The notes below the pieces were generated by a model, which saw only the letters and a program-made list of their open reading frames with translations, ran no database searches and was not told the DNA's origin. DNA of 64,000 bases from NCBI GenBank assembly GCA_964034945.1, contig OZ035962.1, positions 91,766,327 through 91,830,326 on the forward strand, given 5' to 3'. A program made the translations under genes and the position numbers. The stretch comes from Chrysopilus asiliformis. Taxonomy: Eukaryota; Arthropoda; Insecta; Diptera; Rhagionidae. This document shows, in pieces, positions 11,501-23,605 of this stretch (position 1 is the stretch's first letter; each line of letters opens with the position of its first letter).

Positions 11501-14500
11501 AAGAAAAGAACAACAAAATAATCGCCATCGAAACATTTTTGCATGACTATTTCGTATCTTTGGACAGCAAAGGTGATCTTATCGTGTGGTCCTTCGCCGA
11601 CGAACGACGTCGCAGTGCTGAACGTCGTTTGAAGCAGGCTAAGCAAACTTCTTACTTACGTTCAGAGCCGAAGAAATATCTGCAAATGATTCGAAGTGGC
11701 GGCGGCGAAACAGTTCGAGTGAAAAGCTTTCTCCTTGAAACTGACACCTCACGATCCGAGGTAATGCTGTACGTCGCATTCAGCAATGGTAATGTCGATT
11801 TGTATCGATGGGTTGATGACATCCTGGGATTTAACCATTATAAATACTTATTGAATACGAACATTGTTAATATTCAATTTATTACAACTGTACTGAATCG
11901 TTTGATTGTAATTAACAATGGTGGAAGTATTTCGATATTTAATTTTACCGATGGATCTAGTAGTTCTTTCTCGTTTGAATGGACACCGCACGATCAGCCG
12001 ATCGGGTGCCATCGCTTCCATTACGGTGAGCATATCAAAGCGATTTTTGTATTCGCAAACACCATCGTTCAAATTTTGTTTCGACGAGAGCAAAATTTTG
12101 ATTTTCTAATGGCCGATTTGGATACTCTCTACGAAGTGAACGAGAAATGCAATTATATCACATGTAGTGCATTGTCAGAAGATAGAAAGTATCTTGTGCT
12201 TGGTACCAAACATGGTATTCTAGTTTTCGATGTTATTGAGAGGACGGAGGTGCTTCGGAATAGTACAAGTGAGCACATTATTTGCATCGACATATTCTCA
12301 TTGGACGATGACACTTTCAAATATGTTGTCATATCTGACTCGGACAAAAGCCGATTCGCGAGTATTTTTGGATTAAAACTGAATGGCCATCAGTCGTTGA
12401 CGTGGTCCAATAGTGTTGGATCTTCGATCGATGATAGCGGAGTGTTGACTGATGAGAATATGCATTTCGAACCGAGCGCGTGGTTGATCGGAAAGCAATT
12501 ATTCGATGTCTATATTGACCACAAGGACAATATCTCTCTAGTTGCTATTGATTCGAAGAATCGGGTGAGTTTAAATTCTCTTTGGAATCTTAGATATTTA
12601 TTTTAATTAAAACTTTTCGTATCTAGATTCATCATTTCCAAAATGACGCATGGAATATGAATTTATCTGAATCACCAGCAACGAAAATCACATCGGTTAC
12701 TGCATTCCGCAACGAATACTTTATTGGCTGTGAAAATGGTTTCGTTTATGACTCAAAAACGAAGAAAATCAACTCAAAACTTTCGTGTTCAATTATATTT
12801 CTAAGAGCTATCAATTTCAATATATTAGTCGCATCAACACGCGATCAATCGTTTATATTCAGCAATGGATTGACTTATCCATTTGATATTGGTGTAAAAA
12901 ACTGCTGGACTGTTGATGAAAAATATTTGCTATTGCTAGCTAATGATGGTGCTTTTATCGTAGGTTTTTGTATTGCAATTATTTTGATTCACTTTTTAAT
13001 AGATATTTTCTTTTTCTTTTCTACAGGTGGTAAATACGTTAGACAACTTTGAGATTGTGGCAACAGCGAAAAGTCTCCTTTTACACATCTGTGATTATAG
13101 TGACTTAAGCCTTGGAAGCAATTACAGTACTGGCAGCAGTCCAAATGGTCTCTCTACTGTTTCACTTGTTGGTGGTTGTGATTTTCAAATTGACACACTC
13201 GTTATTGGCACTACACAATCGGATTTTTTCGTAAGTTTTTGAATTGTAATATATTTTAAATTATTAAGTTTAGGACCGGCAAACACATTTGACCATCGAT
13301 CTCTGTGAAATTATTCTCATTCTTATATCATAATTTGTACTAAAGGTCTCTGTTAGATATACAAAAATTCCCTCATGCCGAACGGCTCAACGGCCGAACC
13401 ACATGTATATGACGTCTCCCTTTTTTCTGATGCGGAACGGCCCAACGACAAAACCACATGTGCCTGGCTTCTCCCAAAAATGAATTTTTGTACGCTCAAC
13501 AATTTTGAAAGACCGATCATGTTTATTTCAATTTTTTTTTGTCGTTTTCTAGTAAGAAAATACTTTTCTACAAAAAATAACTAAATAGTCCGCCTAAATA
13601 GGACAGAAACTGGCAACATTAGGGCAAGGTGAGGAAGTGGGACTGCTGATAGGAAAATCATCCTCAAAACTCAAATCACCGTTCTCAGAGTTCCGCCTGT
13701 CGTACTCTGATTGGTTGGCTGCCACACTGAATGTGTTCCATTGTCATTATTGTTTCCATTGTCATTATTCGATGCAACACGTCGCGGAGCAAAAGGCAGC
13801 CACGTATTACTTCCAATTCTTTAGAAATGTTCCGTTTCCCAAATGTTTCACGTCAGTGTGATTGCTCACAGCTACTGGTTCAAATAGTCTCAATCTGAAC
13901 ACGAGCAATATTTCATCCGTCCTATTTAGGCGGACTATTTCAACCAATCTCGAGAGCGATCTCCGGTGTGCTCTGTCAAACATCAGACCTAATGAAAAAT
14001 CCTTATTAGGTGATACGGCCGTAGTTATGTATTTAATGTTTTTCTGGGCTTAGCGGCCTGAATATTTTATAATTTGGTCCAAAAATTAAAAAAACAATAT
14101 GTTTTCGAATATTTTTGTCCTTTATTATTTACTCCGACGTTTCGACATCAATATCTATGTCATCATCAGGGAGTTTGTTCATATACTACAATCAAACAAA
14201 ACCACTTCTTAAAATTTATGTATGCACAACAATATTTAGACTTACATGACTATGTTTGAAAACAGTGATAAATGTCTGGATACATTAAAAACGGGTTACA
14301 CAAAAGTATAATAAATAAATAAAAGTCACAAAACGAGGAAAGAAAGAGAAACACAAATTATTTTAAACTTCATATTTGATCAGCTGTGCTTCGTCTTATC
14401 AGAATTGATAGCGGTAACAATGATGCGTCAGCTGATTTTTGAAAAACGCGATAAATACACAAACAATCTAAAGATGTGTTAGTGTGTACGTATTATTGTC

Positions 14501-17500
14501 TCGATCGTTTCGTCAAGTTTTCGTTATTTGTTTCAGTCCTTTTCCTTTTTCGATTTTTCTTCTCTTTCTCACTGTCTAGCATTGCACAATACGTAGAGCT
14601 GATGCAGTCTGTGTCTCTTTTTTTGTTATATGTATCTTCTGTGTAGATGTGCAATGCTTCGGAAGTGAGGCGTTTGAAATATTTTGATTCGTATGAGAGA
14701 ATTGTAGTATTATCGAAATCAGGAGTATGTCCAGTATCATGACTATGATCTACTAATGCTGTATGGGGTCCCGACCAATGTTCTCTTTTTAAATCGTTTT
14801 TATGATTACTTATTCTCTTCTCAAGGTGTTGTTTTGTTTGTCCTACATAAGATAGAGAACATTGAGATCCAGTGTTGTTGTCTCCAAGACATGGAATTTT
14901 ATAAACAACATTGGATCTCCTTTTCTCTGGAACAGCGTCTTTCAATTTTGTAAAAACATTGCGTAATGTTTTATTGTTTTTGTACGCCACGCTAATATTA
15001 TTTGTATGTTCTTTGATGACTTTGTTAATTTTTTCGCTTGTTCCATTTACGTAGGTCAAACTTTTATATGTTTTTTCCTCTCTTTGATTCAATGTATTGA
15101 TTTCGGATTGAGTGCCATTATTTTTATTGTACCATTCTTTAAAAAGGTTGTTTATTAGGTAATTTGGATAATTATTGTTACCTAGAATGTTCTTAATTTT
15201 ATTTTTGTTTTGCTCTTGGTATACACTTGAACTAAGACCCATGACCGTGTTGATAAATTGTCTTGCAGTATTTATTTTTTGGAATTTTGGATGTTGGGAA
15301 TAGAAATTTAGAATTCTGTTGGATGCTACATCTTTTTGGTACCAGTCTGTATTTAAACTTTTATTTTCATTTCTGATAACTATGACGTTAAGGTATGGTA
15401 TTCTATTATTGTTATATTCAGATCTAACCTAATATTCAGATTTTAGTGAAAGAAAAACAGTGTCACTCATCCCATTAATTTTCTATTTTTTTAGTTTTTT
15501 TTGTGGACACTAGGGAAATAAATAATTGAAATGTACAGTAAAAGTGTGTGTGGATTTTTAACTCAAAATATTAGAATAGAACCACGGAGGTTTGACAGGT
15601 TTTCAAAAAAGGGGGGCGTCAGCTGTTTGATAAGTGTTCAAGGGGGGCGTCACCTGAAAAAGTTTGGGAACTACGGATCTACAAGAACTTGAAATTACAT
15701 TTTTTTTTTAAATAATGTAGAACATAATGGTAGATGTTTCTACATTATTTTTTTTATCAATGCCCACAACCACGGCTCTGAAACCTCCATAGCACACGAA
15801 TATGTTATACCTTCAACTTTACTGATTCTGTCGGTTTTTTCTGAATTTTTCTGGTATTTCTAAAATTTACATAAAATCCTTTAACCCTGCACCGAAGAGT
15901 CCAGGAGCTAGTAAGAAAATAAACTAAAACTATTATGATGGCATTTGCCCTAACACGGCCGCAATTTCTAAAGTTCAATGCCGAAATAAAGTGTATGGCT
16001 GAAAACTAAGTTTTGATATTCTACATAGCAAAACAAACATATCAAAAATCCCAAACTTTTGTGACCAAATTTTCATAAAGCGCTAAAATGTAAACTTTCT
16101 TAAAAAATTTAAAAAAAAAACTACTTTTAAGATAGAAATTTCCAGACTTTTTGGTAAACATCAAAAGAGAAGATTCAGAAATTCTATGGTTTTTTTTTTA
16201 CTTTTCCCTGCTAACATGGAAAATTTTGTATTCATGACGAAAACCGACTCGAGAATGGAAGGAGATAAAAAACTTTCTGATCAGTTCGATATCTGTTTCA
16301 GGCAAATTTATGAGAATATCCGTGCATCTGTATGTCGGTCTACGTTGTACGTATCTTAAATAACTCGAAAACGCGTTGAGCTAGCGACTTGTAGACGAGT
16401 TTTACCCAAATTGTAATTTCTATCAACGAAAATACCGTTAATTATAACGGGTAACTTCCACACAATATTTTTTAAACACAGTTTTTTTTAATTTCTCGAA
16501 AATTGTGTGCAATTTGAGAGAAAATTTAAGGGAAATAAAATTTCCTACATTTTTTGCTTTAATGATTTTTACTAACGGTTGTTGAGGTATTTGAAAAAAA
16601 TATTTCTTTTTATTACTTTTTCCGAGGCTTTAAATCTTGCAGTCACATCTGATACTTTTACAGAATAATCAAATTGCTTTTGTCCCACTTCACTTTAGAG
16701 GACAAACTATACTTCGGAATCGTCCTCTCCCCCCACTGCGCTAATCTCAGCGACTAGTTTTTAATGTTTTCAAGTTGGAGCCAGGCATGCGACCAACATA
16801 TTTACCAAATTTGATGTCAATCGGTTTAACCGTTTTCACGTGAAAGGTGTGAACAGACCAGAGACACAAACCAAAAGTATTCTGACTGTGGTTCGATTTT
16901 GGTTTAAGGGTGACTTGGATTTCTAATTTTTGGTTTTGGTTCACTAAAATTACAACGATTTAGTCCGTTTGCACCAACGAAACTTAGCAACTTATGTACA
17001 ACTTAAATTATTCAAGTCCCAGAATTTCTGCGGTTTAAGTCGGTTAACCGCAACTTAATTTTTTAAAAATAGTACGCGCAAACGGGCCTTAGTAGTTTTC
17101 AGACAAACAGTAACCCCTTTTTATGTATCGTTATAATTATAATAAAAAAATCTTCAATTTCTTTCCTAGGTGTACAAAATAACATCATCTGATGGTAAAT
17201 TAACGATAGTTGAACACCAGGAATACAATCGACGACCAAAGGATGGCCAATCTCCAATCTCAAGTGTTGCCATTAATACGGAACGAAATTTGTGTGCGGC
17301 TGGCTTTCGCCATGGTGTAATTGAGGTATAATTTTTCAGCTTCAAATTAATTTAATCAAAAGCGATTTTAATACCAAATTTTCTTCAGGTTTATAAACTG
17401 GAGCAACAGTGGAAACTTTTACAAACACTGCTATCTCATCGTTCGCCAGTTTACAGCTTGAAATTCTCGCCATGGCAAAGTCTCAATCGTCCAATTATAT

Positions 17501-17952
17501 TGGCCAGTATATCGGAGCAATTATGTTTCTGGAATATCTCATATGTTGTTAACAATCCAATCGACAACATTCTAAGGCCACGCCGGCAAAGTTCCCGTTT
17601 CACATCGAATCGAAAATCTGGCGCCGACCAATCGCCCGATATGAATGGCAGTTTAACACCTGACGACTCTGGCACGAATGAATTGTTTTTCCCGAACGTC
17701 TGGACCAAAAAACGCGGACCAAGTGATAAACCTGAATTGTTGTCGTGTATTAAATTAGCCGGGAATCGAGCTGAGAAATTCGCTACGAATTCGAATTTCA
17801 CGAAATTCATCACGATCGATGATGAGGGCGAAGTTTACATATTCAGCGTTGAGAATTTCGCGTTGTTTAATGGTCATAACGGTACTAACGGGAACGGTAC
17901 AAATGGCAGCAATTATGATTCCGATATTGCTGACGAAGAAGTAATCATATGA
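2562..17952 (+). CDS. Dark: Dark, Apaf-1-related apoptosome scaffold (14 coding exons)
   Basis: Exons: 2562-2726, 4581-4811, 5171-5373, 5448-5664, 5792-6042, 6107-6227, 9045-9235, 9601-9821, 10216-10402, 11331-12564, 12627-12959, 13027-13230, 17170-17325, 17389-17952. All junctions are GT-AG and phase-consistent, giving 1425 residues, close to the roughly 1440 I recall for fly Dark. Residues about 1-110 fit a CARD split by the first coding intron; 133-400 are NB-ARC; a helical region follows; from about 610 to the end is a WD40 region. This family binds the initiator caspase Dronc through the CARD and assembles the cytosolic apoptosome. The P-loop (153-160, GEIGFGKK) has Lys where Ser/Thr is usual, and the Walker B strand (243-249, LLVLSDV) has Ser for the first Asp; the sensor strand (264-269, KILITTR-like) is normal. 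The last exon carries a Ser/Asp/Asn-rich loop and an acidic tail. The 10402/11331 junction is the least certain: a possible 85-base extra exon lies between. An untranslated first exon is likely upstream. Confidence 0.9.
3072..3282. repeat. Palindromic foldback MITE in Dark intron
   Basis: About 75 bases at 3072-3147 return as a near-perfect inverted copy ending at 3282, separated by a loop of about 65 bases. Ends read CACCAATCATGTATTCCGAC and complement. It is noncoding. In the Dark pre-mRNA this would fold into a long hairpin. It sits in the intron between the two CARD exons. Confidence 0.8.
3815..4370 (+). repeat. Dispersed repeat with internal tandem duplication
   Basis: Two successive versions of a block of about 145 bases start near 3830 and 3975. 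They share the phrases on a Gly/purine-rich start, 'tatgtaaaatcatattctaaac' and 'atttttcgatac'. A unique tail follows, running through GACAGACAGACGGACGG to about 4370. The same tail occurs near 300, 48790 and 55600, so this is a dispersed family. No inverted ends or open frame were seen. The class is unresolved; a SINE-like or non-LTR 3' end is possible. Confidence 0.6.
6788..6960. repeat. Palindromic MITE in Dark intron
   Basis: The left arm, beginning near GAGTGATATTCCGTAACTTG, is matched by an imperfect inverted right arm ending near 6960 (TTACGGAATACCACTCC). Arms are about 70 bases with scattered mismatches, so it is an older copy than the element at 3072. No coding capacity. Confidence 0.65.
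7714..8027 (+). mobile_element. Non-autonomous Helitron, copy 1
   Basis: It starts with TCATACTAATATATAAAAAT and ends with a short hairpin (CCCGGCAACGACGGG, 8001-8015) about 8 bases before a terminal CTAG followed by T. These are the Helitron end signatures: 5' TC, a 3' hairpin and a CTRR-T end. There are no terminal inverted repeats and no target duplication. Related copies lie at 23606-24084 (opposite strand) and 37297-37560 (3' truncated). Open frames through its GA-rich middle are not genes. Confidence 0.8.
9918..10160. mobile_element. TTAA-flanked inverted-repeat MITE (piggyBac-type)
   Basis: ACACGTTCGTGACAT near 9918 is answered by ATGTCACGAACGTG ending at 10160, and TTAA touches or overlaps both ends (9914-9917 and 10161-10164). 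Internally, the motif GTGGTACAC occurs several times in both orientations. It lies in a Dark intron just after the exon ending at 9821. TTAA targets are typical of the piggyBac superfamily. There is one base of asymmetry at the left end. Confidence 0.6.
13583..13940. mobile_element. MITE with 22-bp terminal inverted repeats
   Basis: AAATAGTCCGCCTAAATAGG at 13583 is matched exactly in inverted orientation ending at 13940; the identity extends to about 22 bases. The interior (about 315 bp) is GC-richer than the intron around it and has no convincing coding frame. No target duplication was identified, so the superfamily is unassigned. Confidence 0.7.
14493..15428 (-). pseudogene. Penelope-like retroelement fragment (RT end plus GIY-YIG nuclease)
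   Basis: The minus strand is open from 15428 to 14493, about 311 codons without an obvious true start. The upstream part resembles the end of a Penelope-type reverse transcriptase (IPYLNVIVI..., then ILNFYSQHP...KINTA). The downstream part carries a GIY-YIG endonuclease signature: VVYKIPC, then SYVGQT, then LEKRISNHK. It ends in a basic tail. The noncoding sequence down to about 14080 contains CCGACGTTTCGA beside an ATGATGACAT-like motif, as often seen near Penelope-like 3' ends. The catalytic reverse-transcriptase core is absent, so the copy is 5'-truncated and dead. It lies antisense within a Dark intron. Confidence 0.85.
16963..17088. mobile_element. Harbinger-type MITE (TTA target, GTTTGC ends), copy 1
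   Basis: A 126-bp element flanked by TTA on both sides (16960-16962 and 17089-17091). Ends are GTCCGTTTGCACC and, at the right, GCGCAAACGGGCC. A close relative of the same length lies at 56161-56287, and a third, interrupted copy starts near 19697. A three-base TWA target duplication is typical of PIF/Harbinger. It sits 79 bases upstream of the penultimate Dark exon. Confidence 0.75.
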
Positions 17953-18267
17953 CAACGGTTTTCGTCACTCACATACGGGGCAAAAATGTTTGTAGTAATA
18001 TTTTATTATTTGGTTGTTTACACATTTTATAGTGGATTAGTTTATTACCATTAAGCAAATCGTTTTTCTATATGTTTTTCCCCTCTATAGACGTTAAGTT
18101 TTTTTTTAAATGTTAATTAGTTTATTTTTTTTAAGTCATACAAAATGTTGTATGATTTTTTTCCCTATGCATTTATAAAAAAAAAAATCTGTACATATCT
18201 TTAATGCATTTAGCAGAAAAAACTAAAAGAGAACAAAATGAATGAAACGTTTTGATGTTGTAGTATT

Positions 18268-18273
18268 AATAAA
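18268..18273 (+). terminator. Dark polyadenylation signal
   Basis: AATAAA lies 316 bases after the Dark stop codon and is followed by a T/GT-rich stretch (TTATTGTTTGTTCTTT), the usual arrangement for cleavage and polyadenylation. It is the first AATAAA after the stop that I noticed. Confidence 0.6.
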
Positions 18274-19696
18274 GGTTAATTATTGTTTGTTCTTTAATTC
18301 GAGCGCACAAAAGTCAAACGATTCAATTGAATTCGTTCATTTAGTCGAAAATCATAGAAACTTTTTTGTAGAAGAATTACTTGAATAGAAATCACAATTA
18401 ATGTAATCAATTTATTATTCAAATATAATTATTTACTGTAGAATGAAATTTAAAATAATTTAAAAAATACATTTTTATCACAGTTTTATAGGTTAATATA
18501 ATTATATTCATGTCGTAAAACTATTTCATTAAAAAAAAAATGAAAAGCAATAATATCAAGAAAAAAATCCCGTAAATTCCAATAAAGTTTTCTAGATTTT
18601 CAGTTGCCATATGAAAAATTTATTGTTAAAATTTAATAATTGTACATACTTACATTTATAAAAATTGTAAATTTTCAAAAAGATTTATTTTATATAAAAA
18701 AAATATTCTTTCGAAAAAAAAATTAAGTCAATTGATAAACTGAGTTTACTTTAAGTTTTGGCTGAAAAATTTGTTAAAAATTTCGTAAATAAAGAAAGTG
18801 AACTTAAATGATATTTCGGATACTTAAAATCAGAGAAAATTGGCATTTAATCAGGAAATTTTAAAATTTTATTGCTTCAAGCACTCAATTTTTTTTGGCT
18901 ACTTAAAATTGCGCTGTCTAAAATGATAACAATTGTGATTCCAATATTTGTGTCAAAAACTTATGCCAAATTTAAAAATTAAGGAATTTCACAGATAATA
19001 AAAAGCTAGAGGTGATGAAATAACAGAAAACAAAACATAATGTTAAAGATTTTTAGGAAAGAAAATAAAACTAATCAGGAAGCTTAAAATAAGTAAATAT
19101 GGGTACGGTTTCATGCACGCACTTTCATAAATCTTAAATTTTTCACTAACCCCACGACTCCATTGGACTTTTAAAAATCATAATTTTTCCCCCACTCCAT
19201 ATTTTGGTGAATAGTAAAATCAGCGCGTGGTCATTTTCAGTCATGATTTTTCATAATTATTGTGTCTCCATTGCGTGCTTAGAAATGTCAACGCGGAAAC
19301 AAAAATTGGTTTTAGCCGCTATTCTTGTTCTGAAAAAAACTAAAAAACTGAACAAATGTCAAAAAACTTTTTCTACTTTTCAGTAGCCGCAAAAATCATG
19401 ACAGTAAGGAGATTTAAATCATGATGCAAAATTTTTGAGTCTCCATTGGACTTTTTCGTGATTGGATTTAAATCCAATCTGGAAAAAAGTCTAATGGAGT
19501 CCATAGGTAAAATAACGCTGAAAATGATTTTTCTCCTCTTCCGTCGAGAGTCTGTATAGTTGAATAAATTTATTTCCCGAGTTTTTGTTTTGGAACAAAA
19601 TTAAGACTTTTTAAAGTGTCCCGAATATGAATCTGTCCCACTAAACATCTATAAAATTTTGATAGATTTCAGTTCAAATTGAATACTAAAAACATA

Positions 19697-20105
19697 AGGG
19701 CCCGTTTGCACCAACTATTCTTCAACAATTAAGTCATACTTAGCCTACTTAAACCAAAGACATTCTGGAACTTAAATCATTTACGTTGACCATAAGTTGC
19801 CAAGTTTCGTTAACCCGTTCGGTACATGTTTCTTTCTATGGAGGTTAAAAATTCTCTAAATACAAATTAATGATGTTTAAGCTATTAGTATTCATTTAAA
19901 ACAAAAAAATAAATAAAAAATTTTATTTTTTACAAATACGTCCACTGTAGTCCAGCTTTTTACTCAAAAAATCAAAATTGTTGTGACCCAATTTTGACTT
20001 AAAGGTGCACTGAATGAGAATAGAGTGTTGAAAATAAATAAATAATAAGTCAATTCAAATTTTTAACTGCGTTGCCATATGGCATCAAAATACCGAATGG
20101 GTTAG
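19697..20105. mobile_element. Harbinger-type MITE split by a TTAA-type MITE
   Basis: 19697-19809 matches the reverse complement of the MITE at 16963-17088, starting GGGCCCGTTTGC. It is interrupted after AAGTTTCG by an element at 19814-20101 whose ends are CCCGTTCGGTA and TACCGAATGGG, with TTAA on the left and TTAG on the right. Sequence after 20102 resumes with a degenerate GTGC-like end of the first element. The second element has piggyBac-type features. Confidence 0.6.
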
Positions 20106-20384
20106 TGCCACAGACAGACAGACGGCCATTCAAAAATCAAGTTCATTCCTCATTCTAAACACACTGGCTTAATTCATTTTTTTCGTCCGACGACTAGTTT
20201 TATGCATTACAAATGATAGAGGGAACCTATTTCACCATATAGTATTTAAAAGAATAGCATAAATTATGCTAACTTTCAGTCGGACTTATCTCAGTTTGCT
20301 CTTTTGTCTGTTCGTCAGGATACAATCTTTTAGTAACCGAATTTTGACACATTTCATCATAGCCGATTGACTTGAAACTTGACA

Positions 20385-20550
20385 TATATACGTAACCCGG
20401 CTGACAAAATTTGTAGTAAAACGCAAAACATCTTAATTCAATTTTCAGGCCAAGCCAAATTCATCTGTGTAGAAATGCAAATACAGATGATTTTTGTTTC
20501 GCCTGAAAATTAACTCAAGATGTTTTGCCTTTTTGTCACAGATATAACAC
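20385..20550. repeat. Palindromic MITE related to the element at 61840
   Basis: Imperfect inverted arms centre on ATGCAAATACAGATGA, each arm containing a TCAGGC(C/G)AAGCC-like block and AAGATGTTTTGC. The core matches the middle of the palindromic element at 61840-62208 (GGCGAAGCC and AATGCAAATACAGATCA), so these are members of one family. Confidence 0.5.
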
Positions 20551-21157
20551 GAATGTATACGTATATATAAAAAATGGCGGCTATCAGGCGCCATGTATAA
20601 ATTAATGCCAAGTGCCCATCGTGTGGAGTATTAAATGAAAGGGCTTTGGAAAAGTAATCATAAATTCGTTATTATTAAAATAATTATATATAACTATAAC
20701 TCGCAGAAGTTCAAGGACAACATAAACCGACATCTTTCGTTTTTCCGACCACCCTAAATTGTGCTTCGGCATTAGAGGGTCTTCCCTTAAGCTCTGATTG
20801 AAACTATGAAAAAAAGTATAGTAAAATTTGAAAAAAAACCAGTCGTTAGGATGTGGAAAAAAAGAACTTTTTGGGCGTTGTGTATCAGAAATAAATAGGC
20901 GACAAAATTAAGAAAATTATCTCCTTAATTTAAATGTGTTTAAACAAAATTTTTTTATAAATTCTCACGAAAATTCATCACGTGAAAAACACTGTTTAAA
21001 AAGTTTAGACGAATTTGAATTGTAAAATCAGAAAAAAAATCTATCGAGAAACTGACGAACGAACTTTTCGGTCTCTTCAATGTTGTTACATGAACAAATT
21101 TTTTCAAACACCGTAAAAAGCAATTAAGCAAATAAACCTCATAAAAAGTCTTCAATA

Positions 21158-21352
21158 GGGTAAAATCCTCAGATCTGAGCCCCCTTAAGCCTTTTTTCAC
21201 TTCATACCATATTTTTTTTGTCTTCCATATACTTTCTGAGAAATTTATACTTACTGGTCGAAAGTATGGAATGTTTAAATTAAATACTTAACAGGGAAAA
21301 TTAACAGGGGTGCTCAGAACTGGTGCCGGGGTCAGATCTGGATACTTTACCC
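21158..21352. mobile_element. TA-flanked MITE
   Basis: A 195-bp element whose ends read GGGTAAAATCCTCAGATCTGA and TCAGATCTGGATACTTTACCC. TA lies on each side (21156-21157 and 21353-21354). A TA target fits the Tc1/mariner group but is short enough to be chance. Noncoding. Confidence 0.6.
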
Positions 21353-23605
21353 TAGCTGAAATTCTGCCGCAAGTTTTTTCTAGCCCATTTTGATCACAAG
21401 CCTATATATACGCGCTTTCTGCCTGGCCACTATCACCGTAGCACTCGCTAAGCTTTCAGATTTTGACTTTCATGTTTTGCTGGTAGGTTAAGGAATTGGA
21501 TTGCTTTCCAAAACATATTTAAAATGAAGTAGCTCTGGCATGGAAGCCGGAAGCCGATTTAAAAGACGTGCGTAGAAAAATTCTTTCGATGCCGGGCAGT
21601 GCGGGCATTTTTATTAAACACTTAATAAAACACAACTTTTTTAATTGTGAATATGTAACATGGTGCTTCAAATTTTGCGATAACTAATCAACTAAAAGTA
21701 GTGTCAGTAAAGTTTAAGATAATTTCTTTATTTTTAATCTCACAATCAAAATCTCTAATTTTTTCTTTTAAGAAGTAAAAGCTTATAATTCCACAATAAT
21801 ACTATAATCTAGATTTACTTTACCAGCAATTTTATTTAATTCATTACAACCGATCATAAAAAATGCTTCTACATATAAGAAATCATTTATATAACTTGCC
21901 ACAAACATAAATAGCTTCAATATTTAAACCAAGTTTTCGTTAATTAATAAAAATTTATAAGTAAAATATCTCACAACGTTTTTAAAATATAAACTTTGAA
22001 AATGCTGACAATATTTCCACTTAAAATACAGCTTAACTTAAGAAACATTTTTAAATACTTAGATTTTTAATTCACAAATATTGCTTATAGGTGCTCAATC
22101 TCTTAGAAATGTAAAATTTAAAAAACTACCAAAATAAAAATCTGTGTTTGAAATACAACTGTGAACGTATTAAAACTGGGAGCAAGTCTAATAAAAAATC
22201 AATTTAAAATACGGAAACTTTCAGTCGAATTGCAGTTTCGAAGTTTTGTATCAAGTATTTAGTAATTTTATGCTTTTGTATCTTAGATCTTTTGAAAAAA
22301 ACCCCAAAATTTAAGACTGAAATGAAATTCCGGCCAATTTTTATAACAAAAAATGAAATTTGAAATTTATAGTAATCGAAATTTATAGCAATAATAATAA
22401 AATAAGCTAAATCGTATTTCTGACTTATCGTTGAAAATTATTTTCAAGCGAGAAAAATTTGTTTTAATGTAATTAAATACTTTGCTTAAAACATTGGACC
22501 AATTAAGAAATTTTCCAATAGCTTCAACTTTTCATCTACAGCTTTCAAGTGTTTTAAAGCCAAATAATCGACATGCCTAAACTTTCATTAATCAAAGGTT
22601 GTTTAAAAAAAATAGCAATTTATACCCAAATTAAAGAGCAATTAAAAGCCTGTAGTTTGTTTCAAAAACTGCTTTCTATGTTAATTTTATATCAAATATG
22701 TATTATCAGTAGTAGATTTTCTAAAATAGTATAATTCTAAGCTACTTTTTCTATATAAATAAATGTTCATAGTCTTAATTATTCGAAACGGTTCTAAAAG
22801 CTATGAAAATACATTTTATGAACAACCCTTTAAGTAATTCTAATACATCTCCATTAAATCTACCATTTACTGCTGTAAGTTCAAATTGAGATTAACAACG
22901 TAAATTCTTCAATAAATTAATAACAAAAAAAGGATAGTGCAACTAAGTTGAATTATAAAATAAAAAATTTTATGAAAAAAAGCAACGTGATTAATAAACA
23001 CAAATACACAAAAAATATTTTATTCATATACAATATTTTATATTTACCATTTAACGTTTTTAAAGCTTTTTATACATAAATATTTGTGTGTGTGATTTTA
23101 TTGGAAATTTTTGTAAAAAAAAGGAAGATATTTAAGCAAGCGATTAATATTAGATATGTATTTTTTGATATCGAAACATTTTTCACAAATTTTTATATTA
23201 TAAAATATTACATATTTACAAAATAACATAAAACAATGATCATGTCAACGAAATAAACATTTTTTAGTCAAAAAAATTGTTGTTTGATTTGGTGATTGGT
23301 GACGGACAGTGAAATCTGATTTTGTAGCAACTGACCTGACATTTTCTTTAATATTACGAACAAAACCCCGTTAGTTTTTGAGAAAATTGCGAAAAACTGA
23401 GATATGCCTTACGCCTGGCCTCGATTAACGTTTTTTAATTTCATGAATTAGAGCTTGAATTGGTGGTGAAAAAAATATCCATTGAGAAATTCCATGGAAA
23501 ATTTAACTACTGAAATTTCATGGATTTTTTTGACATTTCTAAATTCAAGATGGCGGAATATAAATTCACATATGAAGGAAAAAAGAATTGTTGATTTATA
23601 GATTA

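Larger units (their letters stand above)
13231..17169. other. Largest Dark intron, retroelement and MITE-filled
   Basis: This 3.9-kb intron splits the WD40 region. It holds a MITE at 13583-13940, a 5'-truncated Penelope-like element on the minus strand (about 14080-15428) and a Harbinger-type MITE at 16963-17088. Between 15440 and 16950 I see only AT-rich sequence. Confidence 0.7.

Noticed and set aside
20955..21200. 81-codon minus-strand frame in intergenic DNA
   Set aside because: Overlaps the end of a MITE and has no recognisable feature.
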